Shown: positions 27,709 to 34,876 of the stretch, piece after piece
Layout of the letters: each line of letters begins with the position of its first letter
How positions within the stretch are numbered: the stretch's first letter is position 1
Origin: Bacteroidia bacterium
GTDB taxonomy: Bacteria; Bacteroidota; Bacteroidia; J057
Assembly: GCA_041391665.1 (NCBI GenBank)
Contig: JAWKNO010000002.1
Span: forward strand, 2,418,001 to 2,482,000
Length of the DNA: 64,000 bases
Direction of reading: 5' to 3'
The notes under the pieces: generated by a model
Database searches by the model: none
Told to the model about the DNA's origin: nothing
The model's input: only the letters and a program-made list of their open reading frames with translations
Translations under genes and position numbers: made by a program

Positions 27709-27975
27709 ATGACCTACGAACAGAAAGAACAACAAATACTTTCGCTGATTGGTTCGCTGCCGATTTTCCAGCGGATTCGGATTGCGCTTACCATTCTTCG
27801 TGGGATAGCGCCGGAAGAGATTCACCCTACGGTTGCTGATGAACAAATGCCCTGGGAAACCGAGGAATTTATGGCGGAACTGGATCGGCGTTCGGAAGAG
27901 CTCCGTTTGGGGAAAGTCAAAGGTGTTCCGGGAGAAGATTTTCTGACTGAATTGCGGTCAATGCGTAATTCATGA
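27709..27975 (+). CDS. addiction-module antitoxin (RelE/ParE-associated type)
   Basis: An 88-residue acidic helical protein (AELDRRSEELRLGKVKGV near residues 56-73). The C-terminal pattern of a long helix ending ELRSM is that of small antitoxins annotated as addiction module proteins. Its stop overlaps the start of the toxin gene (ATGA, 27972-27975), the classic antitoxin-first arrangement. A TATATTGG box about 15 bases upstream of the start is a plausible -7 element. The antitoxin is intact although its toxin is broken. Confidence 0.75.
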   Translation: MTYEQKEQQILSLIGSLPIFQRIRIALTILRGIAPEEIHPTVADEQMPWETEEFMAELDRRSEELRLGKVKGVPGEDFLTELRSMRNS

Positions 27976-28277
27976 AATATTTGTTTACGATCCATCCCGA
28001 AGCACGCCAGGAAGTGCTGGATGCGATTGCGTATCTCTAAGCAAGCCGGAAAGGGTATGGCGATTTATTTAATCTTCGGATAGATGAAGCCATTGATAAA
28101 ATCCTTACCCATCCTACCCGGTATGAGTCGGTTATAAATGGACGCTATCGAATTCTTTTGGATAAACCTTTCCATAAGACTTATTGTATCTACTATGATT
28201 TTGACGGAGAAATGGTCAGAATCATTTCGGTTTTTAACAACCGGAGAAGTACGCAGATTTGGCAGGATCGGGAGTAA
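27972..28277 (+). pseudogene. RelE/ParE-family toxin with a premature stop
   Basis: Read in one frame from the ATG that overlaps the antitoxin stop, the gene encodes a 101-residue RelE/ParE-fold protein. HPEARQEVLDAIAYL forms helix 1, ILTHPTRYESVINGRYRI the central part, and YCIYYDFDGEMVRIISVFNNRR the last strands. A TAA at 28038-28040 interrupts it after codon 22. Both sides of the stop align in the same frame, so one substitution explains it. Toxins of this fold cleave ribosome-bound mRNA or poison gyrase. This one is presumably dead, unless translation restarts downstream. Confidence 0.8.
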
Positions 28278-28297
28278 GGCAAAAGCGGGTTGGACAG

Positions 28298-28702
28298 GGG
28301 CGCAAACCAAATTGTCGCGGAGATCGGGAAGATTCCGGCCCGAGGGGGTACTCGGCGATTCAGGTGTCCGGGGAAAAAAAGATTCTCCTTCGGAGAGGTA
28401 GGGTTGCGCGCTTCGGCGCGCAACGAGGTAGGAAATAAAAAGGGGAAGCCGGCAGACTACAAACATTCGACTCCTCCGGAGTCCCGGCTTCGCCGGAAAA
28501 ACGCCAAAAAAGATGTTTGTATTAAGTTTTGTCACTAGGTAAGACCTCAAAAGGGGAGCTTTGTATTGGGTGCCATCCCCGGGTTTTGCCGTTAGGCAAG
28601 ACCTCGGAGAGGTCAAAGGTTTGTAGCCCACAGGCCTGGCCTCCCTTTTTTTTTCTACGGGGTTACGCCTCGGGCGTAGGTGCGACAATTTGGTTTGCGC
28701 CC
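28298..28702. repeat. MITE-like element: 21-bp terminal inverted repeats around a cluster of hairpins
   Basis: A 21-base sequence (28298-28318, starting GGGCGCAAACCAAATTG) is found as an exact reverse complement at 28682-28702. Between them are many short perfect palindromes, most with three-base loops: 28384-28396 (TTC loop), 28404-28423 (TTGCGCGC stem, TTCG loop), 28469-28483 (TCC), 28484-28496 (TTC), 28600-28614 (GGA) and 28664-28678 (TCG). Another lies just outside at 28706-28728 (GGACAGTT stem). A direct repeat of about 22 bases ending AAGACCTC or TAAGACCTC is also present (near 28530 and 28584). I see no credible protein gene from 28278 to about 28810. The element has no transposase, so any mobility would be in trans. 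Confidence 0.65.
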
Positions 28703-28862
28703 GTTGGACAGTTATGCTACAACTGTCCCCTTCCCCATTGCAAAAAAATCCTTACTTTAGCCCATCGCGGCTTTCCCCCGTTTCTCAAGAAAGAGGGCCA
28801 GTGGGATAGCTCGACCAGCGTTCTTTGAATCTGGGGTTTGGGTTCCAGCCTGTCCGCCTCGG

Positions 28863-29900
28863 GTGGAAATCAGGCGATGCCCTGAGCGACATCGAAGGGA
28901 AACGGACAATGAAATCTACGGCACAGGCAACGCCGTTTCCTACAAGTACCGTGTCGAAGAAACGCGGCTGGGGCGGTTTTTGAGTGTGGATCCGCTGTCA
29001 CCTAAGTATCCTTTTTACAGCCCGTATGCGTTTTCGGGGAACAAAATCATTGCCTATCGAGAACTCGAAGGGCTGGAAGAAACACGTGCCTTTCTAAAAG
29101 CACAGTCGGAAGCACTGGGTAAAACGGTATTCGAAAAGACAAATAGTAAGTTCCTGCAAAATAAGGTAATCGAAGGAGGGGCTACCATTAGTACTTTTGT
29201 ATCACCCCTGGAAATTGGAGTCAAAGGACTAGGCCTGACTATCTATCAAAACGCAAACTTCGATCTTCCAGAAACGGATCCCACAACATTGGAATATTGG
29301 GAGCAAAATCCTCTTTTTGGGCCCTATATTCATTTAAGCAAGCAATTAACTTCGGGAGATAGATTTGAAGAGACGGAAGCAACAATTAATATAATACTTG
29401 TTCTCAGTCCTCTATTATCAGAGATGGCACCAAATGTGTCTTCAGGAAGTGGTGGGAACAAACTGTCGACGATAAATCAGGCGAGGACCTTGCAGATAGA
29501 TGAAGTTGCCTCTCTGAAGAATCAGGTAGATGATATTCCTCAAGTTTTAATTAACAACCAAAGAGGGAATAGTTTCAAAGATCGTATGATTGAAAGACTG
29601 ATTAGTTCAGGGAAATATGATCAAGTTGTTGATGAGGTTTATCTGAAAACTATAGTTGATGGTAAGACAATTGTATCAATATTTGACGGGATTGCTAGAA
29701 AAGGAGACCAATTCACCCTCTTGGAAATGAAAACTGGTGGTAGTCCCATTTCACCTAATCAAGAAGCTATCATTAATGCTTTTAAAGCTGGGAATGAGAT
29801 CATCCCATATGGAAAAAAAGCAAAAGAAATATTTGGAGACCTGACTGATAAGAACATTACGCCTTATACTAAAAAATTAGATATTTATCATACAGAATAA
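28863..29900 (+). CDS. Rhs fragment 2: core end with PD-(D/E)xK nuclease-like tip (5' truncated)
   Basis: The open frame begins at a GTG inside a disrupted Rhs core and reads DNEIYGTGNAVSYKYRV, then RLGRFLSVDPLSPKYPFYSP and the junction GNKIIAYRELEGLE, followed by the variable tip. Upstream, the recognisable core piece RSLNLG-FGFQ (28819-28848) is in a different frame. It is separated from this frame by inserted sequence holding CCCTGAGCG...CGAAGGG (28880-28899). The tip ends in a likely restriction-endonuclease fold: SIFDGIARKGDQFTLLEMKT gives the D...E-x-K catalytic pattern, followed by SPNQEAI. No export signal or own start region is evident, so this is an orphan tip or a donor cassette. 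Confidence 0.75.
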   Translation: MEIRRCPERHRRETDNEIYGTGNAVSYKYRVEETRLGRFLSVDPLSPKYPFYSPYAFSGNKIIAYRELEGLEETRAFLKAQSEALGKTVFEKTNSKFLQNKVIEGGATISTFVSPLEIGVKGLGLTIYQNANFDLPETDPTTLEYWEQNPLFGPYIHLSKQLTSGDRFEETEATINIILVLSPLLSEMAPNVSSGSGGNKLSTINQARTLQIDEVASLKNQVDDIPQVLINNQRGNSFKDRMIERLISSGKYDQVVDEVYLKTIVDGKTIVSIFDGIARKGDQFTLLEMKTGGSPISPNQEAIINAFKAGNEIIPYGKKAKEIFGDLTDKNITPYTKKLDIYHTE

Positions 29901-29914
29901 TAACACTGAGCAAT

Positions 29915-30553
29915 ATGTCAAACCTTGAAATATTGATAAAAAGTCTAGGTATTGATTTAAAAAAGAAGAACTTTTATTTTGTGGAAGATCAATCCCTATT
30001 CACCAGAGTGTTTGAACTTGGAGAGTTTAGGTTTCATATTTCTTCTATGTCTGATGGTGCTAGAGTTAGTTGTGACTATGGAATCCGATTTGAATTAGTT
30101 GAAAAAGTAATAGATCTTTTTTATAATAGACCTCCAGATAGGGAATTAGATACAGTTTTCATTCATACAGGAGAATTATTAGTGAAGACAGAAGACTATA
30201 AGTTTTATATCCTGAATTCAGATGAAATAAACTTTGCTAAGGATAGGCTTCTAGGTATTTTTCAAAAATTTGCGATTCCTTACTTTGAAAGCTATTCAAG
30301 TTTTTCATCATTAAACCACTTGCTTAATAGTTTACCATATGAAAGCAAAAAGTTAAGGAATGATAAATACCATAATGAGACCTTAAGTGGGTTTTTTAGA
30401 GGCTTGACGGTCGCAAAATTATTGAACAGAGATGATCTTGAGAAGATTTTCTTATGGCAATTAAAATTCCTGCTAGATAATAATTACCAACATGGCAATA
30501 TTGAACATTTGAAAACATTTTATGAATTTATTTATGAGGTAGAGATCCTGTAA
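29915..30553 (+). CDS. candidate immunity protein for the nuclease-like tip
   Basis: This 212-residue soluble protein begins 14 bases after the stop of the nuclease tip. It is AT-rich, helical in its C-terminal half (RNDKYHNETLSGFFRG, then FLWQLKFLLDNNYQHG) and has no signal peptide. This fits a cytoplasmic inhibitor of a nuclease. I do not recognise a family. Its role is inferred from the constant toxin-then-immunity order of Rhs and CDI loci. Confidence 0.6.
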   Translation: MSNLEILIKSLGIDLKKKNFYFVEDQSLFTRVFELGEFRFHISSMSDGARVSCDYGIRFELVEKVIDLFYNRPPDRELDTVFIHTGELLVKTEDYKFYILNSDEINFAKDRLLGIFQKFAIPYFESYSSFSSLNHLLNSLPYESKKLRNDKYHNETLSGFFRGLTVAKLLNRDDLEKIFLWQLKFLLDNNYQHGNIEHLKTFYEFIYEVEIL

Positions 30554-30709
30554 CTGTGCCATAGTATAAAAGATGAAAGAACTAAGTGAACGGCTGAGAA
30601 GATGTGATCGTGCCCTCGTAACTGTGTCAAATGATTTTTTAAAAGTGTTACCTTAGACGGCGTCGGGCCGGTTTCGTTTTTCATCGCGGGTATGAGGCCG
30701 AGATGTTGA

Positions 30710-31849
30710 GTGTGCAGGATTATGCCGAAGGCATCCCTTCCGGGACTTCCCCTTTGGCTCGGCGATGCCGGGGCGTTCTGTAACTTGGGGGAGTATAGGT
30801 TTGGGTTTCAATCGCAGGAGCAGGACAATGAAATCTACGGCACAGGCAACGCCGTTTCCTACAAGTACCGCGTCGAGGATGCGCGGCTGGGGCGGTTTTT
30901 GAGTGTGGATCCGTTGGCACCAAAATATCCTTTTTACAGTCCGTATGCGTTTTCGGGCAACCGGGTGCTGGATGCGGTGGAGTTGGAGGGGGCGGAGCCT
31001 AAATATACCCGTGACGGTGGGATTTATTATAATGTAATGAAAGGTCAGGGGCCTACTCAGATTGCAAATGATTTGAAATTGAACGGGGTTTTCATCAATT
31101 GGGAATCTATCGTTCAACAAAATCCCCAGTACTTTGATCATATTCAGGAGAATAAGTGGGAGAAATCCAATTCTGCCTATACCCGGTTAAATATGAATGT
31201 AGAGGATGAATTATTTATAGGGACATATAGTGTCAGTGCGGTGAAACCTGTAGAAAACTCCGGCTGGCAGGAGGCAAATATTGATGGAGTGCATATCGGT
31301 GCAATGGAACTAAGTGGCGGTTATGGAGTGGGGGCAAGTGGAGCTCTATTCCGAACGCACCCGATTCAGAATCCGAATGTTTGGGAATATGGCCGATCCC
31401 TTCTCATATATTCTGCCGGATTACAGGCAACAACTCCCGGTGTGGACTTTAATGTAGGATTGGGTTTTATGAATTTCCAACAAATCAAAAATAGCAGTGT
31501 AACCGAAACCCTAACCGATGCCCAATCCATAGGAATTTCGTTTGGTCGGAACTATGGAATTGGCGGTAAAGCCCTGAATATTACCGGATACCTTCCGGGT
31601 ATGGAAGCCCTGCCCGTATATGCAAGAAGTCAAGTTTATAGCATAAATATGGGCTTTATACAATTCGGATCACCTGGGATTGGAGGGTCTTATAGTGATA
31701 GTAAATTCCCATTGAACTTTAGCAATATAACAGTACAGCCTGCTATCGACTCCCAAAAAAGAGCATATGAGATGCATTTGGACGGCAATATAAATGGGAC
31801 AAAATATCTTTTGGATCACAAATTAGATACTGCAAAAACCATCAAATAG
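30710..31849 (+). CDS. Rhs fragment 3: core end with LysM-like tip of unknown activity (5' broken)
   Basis: The frame holds the core end (DNEIYGTGNAVSYKYRV, RLGRFLSVDPLAPKYPFYSP, GNRVLDAVELEGAE), nearly identical to fragment 2. A tip of about 290 residues follows. The first part of the tip (YNVMKGQGPTQIANDLKLNG, then WESIVQQNP) resembles a LysM glycan-binding module. The rest is rich in Gly with repeating strands (SGGYGVGASGALFRTH, GVDFNVGLGFMNF, QSIGISFGRNYGIGG) and may form a beta structure. Upstream, 30637-30790 still encodes core pieces (SVTLDGVGPVSFF, then EMLSVQDY), but in two other frames. A 23-base insertion at about 30723-30745 adds to the damage. Confidence 0.7.
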   Translation: MCRIMPKASLPGLPLWLGDAGAFCNLGEYRFGFQSQEQDNEIYGTGNAVSYKYRVEDARLGRFLSVDPLAPKYPFYSPYAFSGNRVLDAVELEGAEPKYTRDGGIYYNVMKGQGPTQIANDLKLNGVFINWESIVQQNPQYFDHIQENKWEKSNSAYTRLNMNVEDELFIGTYSVSAVKPVENSGWQEANIDGVHIGAMELSGGYGVGASGALFRTHPIQNPNVWEYGRSLLIYSAGLQATTPGVDFNVGLGFMNFQQIKNSSVTETLTDAQSIGISFGRNYGIGGKALNITGYLPGMEALPVYARSQVYSINMGFIQFGSPGIGGSYSDSKFPLNFSNITVQPAIDSQKRAYEMHLDGNINGTKYLLDHKLDTAKTIK

Positions 31850-31852
31850 CTT

Positions 31853-32554
31853 ATGAAAGATCATATAAAGAGTATACAACAGGTTTTAATTTTTTTATCT
31901 TCTGCATTAATAGTTACATTTTCGGGGGGGTGCCGCCACCAACCTGCAAAAGGATATATATTGCTGAACCCTGGTTTTTCCTGTGATATAGAAATTCCAT
32001 TCCTTGTATTGGATAGCATAAAACTACTTCCCCGGAAAATAGAATATTCCTTAACTGATACTTTCCGGGTAGCAGATTGGGATTTCTATAACGAAGTATC
32101 CTTCTTTTTTTGGAAAAATAACTGTTTGAATCCACGTAAAAATAACAATCTTGACTCCATAGTATTTATATTTCGGCATGATAACAGGGTTCTGCGATCA
32201 GGTGCTTCAATCCGTGAACTTGAATACTTTTCTAATATGAGAAGTTCCGTTAGGGTTTATGACGATTTTATTTCTCAGAACTTTCTTCGCCCCAAATTTA
32301 GAAGTGATATCATTGCTTTATCTCACTTTTATGGAAAGGCGCTTGCTCCCAATCCTAAAGAAGGTTTGATATATTATGAAAATTTTCTTCTTTTTCTATT
32401 AGAGTTTGGGATTTCTTGTGAAAATGGAGTACCAAGCGAAGAAGATATTCGGATTTTAAAATATGTCCTGGAAGGTATTTCAGAGGGTGATTATGGTGAA
32501 ATCTCCCAAAGTCTTACAAAGTTTCTTGATAAGTGTGGGGTAGAAAATATTTGA
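31853..32554 (+). CDS. candidate immunity lipoprotein for Rhs tip 3
   Basis: The protein has 233 residues and starts three bases after the stop of tip 3. The N-terminus (IQQVLIFLSSALIVTFSGGC) is a lipoprotein signal peptide with the lipid-modified Cys near residue 27, so the protein should sit in the periplasm or on the cell surface. If it is the immunity protein, the tip 3 toxin would be expected to act in the envelope, which fits the LysM-like module. The body has no family I recognise. It is AT-rich like the other two candidate immunity genes. Confidence 0.6.
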   Translation: MKDHIKSIQQVLIFLSSALIVTFSGGCRHQPAKGYILLNPGFSCDIEIPFLVLDSIKLLPRKIEYSLTDTFRVADWDFYNEVSFFFWKNNCLNPRKNNNLDSIVFIFRHDNRVLRSGASIRELEYFSNMRSSVRVYDDFISQNFLRPKFRSDIIALSHFYGKALAPNPKEGLIYYENFLLFLLEFGISCENGVPSEEDIRILKYVLEGISEGDYGEISQSLTKFLDKCGVENI

Positions 32555-32649
32555 TTGGTAGCGCCCTCGGCAACCTGATGAAAGACAATAAAGAAGCGAT
32601 CACCTTTCAGTAAAATTTCGCACCTTGTATATCACAAAACAAAATAACT

Positions 32650-32865
32650 ATGCCTGAACTGGTGGATCAAATCCTGGCACTTTCCAAGTCTGCACGTCTG
32701 AAAATAGCCATGCAAATCCTGCTGAGCATCCAGGAAGAGGAAAAACGGGAGGAAGACGGGCATGATGCCGAGTTGGAAAAGTTTCAACAGAAGCTGACCG
32801 GGGGGAAAGTCCGGTATTACTCCGAAGCAGAATTTTGGGCGGAAGTGCGTAAGCGGGTATCATGA
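32650..32865 (+). CDS. addiction-module antitoxin (second pair)
   Basis: A 71-residue acidic helical protein (ILLSIQEEEKREEDGHDAEL) ending KVRYYSEAEFWAEVRKRVS, a tail shape common in RelE/ParE-type antitoxins. The stop overlaps the ATG of the toxin (ATGA, 32862-32865), the same arrangement as the first pair at 27.7 kb. The antitoxin is complete while the toxin is cut short. Confidence 0.7.
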   Translation: MPELVDQILALSKSARLKIAMQILLSIQEEEKREEDGHDAELEKFQQKLTGGKVRYYSEAEFWAEVRKRVS

Positions 32866-32916
32866 GTGGATGGAGCGTTGAATCGTCGGAAGAAGCCCTC
32901 GAATTTATGTCGGATT
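32862..32916 (+). pseudogene. RelE/ParE toxin remnant cut by an IS3-type insertion
   Basis: The first 18 codons (MSGWSVESSEEALEFMSD) look like the start of a RelE/ParE toxin. The following bases belong to a transposase remnant in the opposite orientation, and the frame runs out at a TAA at 32964-32966. No continuation of the toxin is visible after the IS remnant, so most of the gene is lost. Confidence 0.65.
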
Positions 32917-33040
32917 GTCCTCTCCCCCCAAGCCACAACAGGTCTAAAGTAAAAATCCTGCTTTAAAAGTTCTTCAACTTCATCGGGAGTTTTGTATCCG
33001 ATGGAGCTGTGGGATTGGAGATTGTACTCGCATAACTCTG
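32917..33040 (-). mobile_element. IS3-family transposase 3' remnant
   Basis: On the minus strand the frame from about 33038 reads ELCEYNLQSHSSIGYKTPDE then VEELLKQDFYF. This is the very C-terminus of IS3-family OrfB integrases (the YN..R.H.SLGY.TP.E signature, here with Q in place of R). An in-frame TAA at about 33045 bounds it, so over 90 percent of the element is missing. The end at 32917 starts TGTCCTCTCCCCCC, a plausible IS terminal repeat beginning with TG. The other end of the IS is not in the window near here. Confidence 0.65.
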
Positions 33041-33147
33041 TTAATTAATTATTTAAAATCGTTACCTTAGCCAACGCCGCGCCGGTCTGATTTCCCCATA
33101 AAACCAGCGCCCACGGCGCAAAACAGCGCAATATAAAATCTTTGAAC

Positions 33148-33429
33148 ATGGCTGAAATAATCCGTATGCCCAGGTTGAGTGAAATAATCAAAGAGGGGAG
33201 TATCATTGCCTGGCATAAAAGAGTGGGAGACCGCGTTTCCAATGGCGATATGATTGCCGAAGTAGAAACCGATAAAGCAGACCTGGAAATTGTGTCTGCA
33301 ACGGATGGGTTTGTCATGTATCTATGTGGGGAAGTGGGAAGTGTCATTCCCTCGGGTGCTGTGATAGCGGTCATTGGCGGAAAAGGAGAAGTTTTTTCCC
33401 CGAAGATGATAGAATACGATGAAATATAG
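33148..33429 (+). CDS. stand-alone lipoyl-domain protein
   Basis: The start is taken at the ATG at 33148; a TTG two codons earlier adds only two residues. The 93-residue protein is a single biotinyl/lipoyl domain with the lipoylation lysine at position 43 in EVETDKADLE. It aligns almost end to end with the first 85 residues of the next gene's product (same WHK-VGD-VSNGD core, same lysine position), so it seems to be a tandem duplicate of the E2 lipoyl domain. It could act as an extra swinging arm for the 2-oxoacid dehydrogenase complex, or like GcvH as a free lipoyl carrier. It lies 71 bases upstream of the E2 gene. Confidence 0.85.
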   Translation: MAEIIRMPRLSEIIKEGSIIAWHKRVGDRVSNGDMIAEVETDKADLEIVSATDGFVMYLCGEVGSVIPSGAVIAVIGGKGEVFSPKMIEYDEI

Positions 33430-33460
33430 CCGAATGATTTTACATTTGCGCAGGAATATC

Positions 33461-33468
33461 TAACTTTG
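33461..33468 (+). promoter_or_regulatory. -7 box for the dihydrolipoamide acyltransferase gene
   Basis: TAACTTTG is an exact TAnnTTTG match 33 bases before the E2 start codon. No clear TTG lies at the ideal -33 distance. It suggests that E2 can be transcribed separately from the small lipoyl gene. Confidence 0.4.
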
Positions 33469-33500
33469 AATGCCCAAATCTAAAATCATACAGAATATAC

Positions 33501-34787
33501 ATGGCTGAATTAATCAAGATGCCCCGGTTGAGCGATACCATGACAGAAGGAGTCATCGCTGCCTGGCACAAAAAAGTAGGAGATAGCGTTTCCAATGGCG
33601 ATCTTCTCGCAGAAGTGGAAACCGATAAAGCTACCATGGATCTTGAATCCTTTTTTGATGGTGTTTTGTTGTATGTGGGAGTAGAAGAAGGAAACGGCAT
33701 CCCTGTTGGAGCTTTGTTGGCAATTATCGGAAAACAGGGAGAAGATGTTTCTGCGCTTGTTTCTGGCTTTCAGGACAGTCAGCCGGTAGAATCCGCTGCG
33801 CCTGTAGCAGAGTCAAAGCCTGAAACTCCGCCCGTAGTATCCACACCTCAGGAAACAGCTGCTCCGGTAGTACAGGTACAGCCTGTGGCTGCACCCGTCG
33901 TGGTCGCCTCAGAGGACAGCCGGGTCAAAGCTTCACCGCTGGCAAAAGCCATGGCGAAAGACAAGGGAATTGATCTTTCTCAGGTTTCTGGCTCCGGTGA
34001 TAATGGACGGATCGTCAAAAAAGATATTGAAAACTTCAAGGCACCCGCTTCGCCTTCTGACAATGGCAGCTCAATGCCAATGTACACAACCGTTGTGGCC
34101 GGCGTTGAAAAATATGAGGAAGTGCGCGTTTCGCAGATGCGTAAAACCATTGCACGCCGCCTCAGCGAAAGCAAATTTACCGCCCCGCATTTCTATCTCA
34201 CCATGGAGATAAATATGGACAAATCTGTAGAAGCCAGAAAAGGCCTCAACGAGATTTCTCCGGTAAAAATTTCCTTTAATGATATGGTCATCAAGGCGGT
34301 CGCAACTGCCCTGAGACAACACCCCAAAGTGAATGCTGCGTGGCTGGGTGAAAAAATCCGCTACAACCAGCATATTCACATTGGTATGGCTGTCGCAGTT
34401 GAAGAAGGGCTCCTTGTCCCGGTTATCCGCTTCGCCGATTCCAAAGGCCTCGCAATGATCGCTACAGAGTCCCGCCAACTGGCTACCATGGCCCGTGAAC
34501 GCAAACTTCAGCCTCAGGACTGGGAAGGCAATACCTTTACAGTTTCTAATCTCGGAATGTACGGTATTGAAGATTTTACTGCCATCATTAACCCGCCTGA
34601 TGCTTGTATCCTGGCTATCGGTGGTATCATCCAAAAGCCTATCGTAAAAGACGGCCAAATCGTCGTAGGTAATATGATGAAAGTTACACTGTCCTGCGAT
34701 CACCGGGTCGTTGACGGTGCTTCTGGCTCAGAATTCCTCGTAACACTTAAAAACCTGCTCGAAGATCCGGTGAGAATGCTGGTCTGA
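33501..34787 (+). CDS. pyruvate dehydrogenase complex E2, dihydrolipoamide acetyltransferase
   Basis: The protein has 428 residues. One lipoyl domain (1-80) carries Lys43 in EVETDKATMD. An Ala/Pro/Val-rich swinging linker follows (about 95-135). The peripheral subunit-binding domain (about 137-172; ASPLAKAMAKDKGIDLSQVS) binds E1/E3. The catalytic domain (about 190-428) has the active-site DHRVVDGASG near the C-terminus. It transfers the acetyl group from the lipoyl arm to CoA. E1 and E3 genes are not adjacent, which is usual in Bacteroidota. A terminator hairpin follows. Confidence 0.92.
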   Translation: MAELIKMPRLSDTMTEGVIAAWHKKVGDSVSNGDLLAEVETDKATMDLESFFDGVLLYVGVEEGNGIPVGALLAIIGKQGEDVSALVSGFQDSQPVESAAPVAESKPETPPVVSTPQETAAPVVQVQPVAAPVVVASEDSRVKASPLAKAMAKDKGIDLSQVSGSGDNGRIVKKDIENFKAPASPSDNGSSMPMYTTVVAGVEKYEEVRVSQMRKTIARRLSESKFTAPHFYLTMEINMDKSVEARKGLNEISPVKISFNDMVIKAVATALRQHPKVNAAWLGEKIRYNQHIHIGMAVAVEEGLLVPVIRFADSKGLAMIATESRQLATMARERKLQPQDWEGNTFTVSNLGMYGIEDFTAIINPPDACILAIGGIIQKPIVKDGQIVVGNMMKVTLSCDHRVVDGASGSEFLVTLKNLLEDPVRMLV

Positions 34788-34825
34788 GATGTTGGCTTTT
34801 TATAGTAAAACATTGGATTTACTGG

Positions 34826-34871
34826 AAACGCATGTGTTGATTTGCAAAGATCAAAGCATGCGTTTCTTTTT
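34826..34871 (+). terminator. rho-independent terminator after the E2 gene
   Basis: AAACGCATG (34826-34834) pairs perfectly with CATGCGTTT (34857-34865). The loop can extend the stem by TTGAT/ATCAA. The 3' arm runs into TTTCTTTTTAT. It ends six bases before the start codon of the next gene. Confidence 0.75.
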
Positions 34872-34876
34872 ATCTA

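Noticed and set aside
28065..28828. Several open frames on both strands in the hairpin-rich region
   Set aside because: They read through palindromes and the broken RelE gene, and none resembles a protein family.
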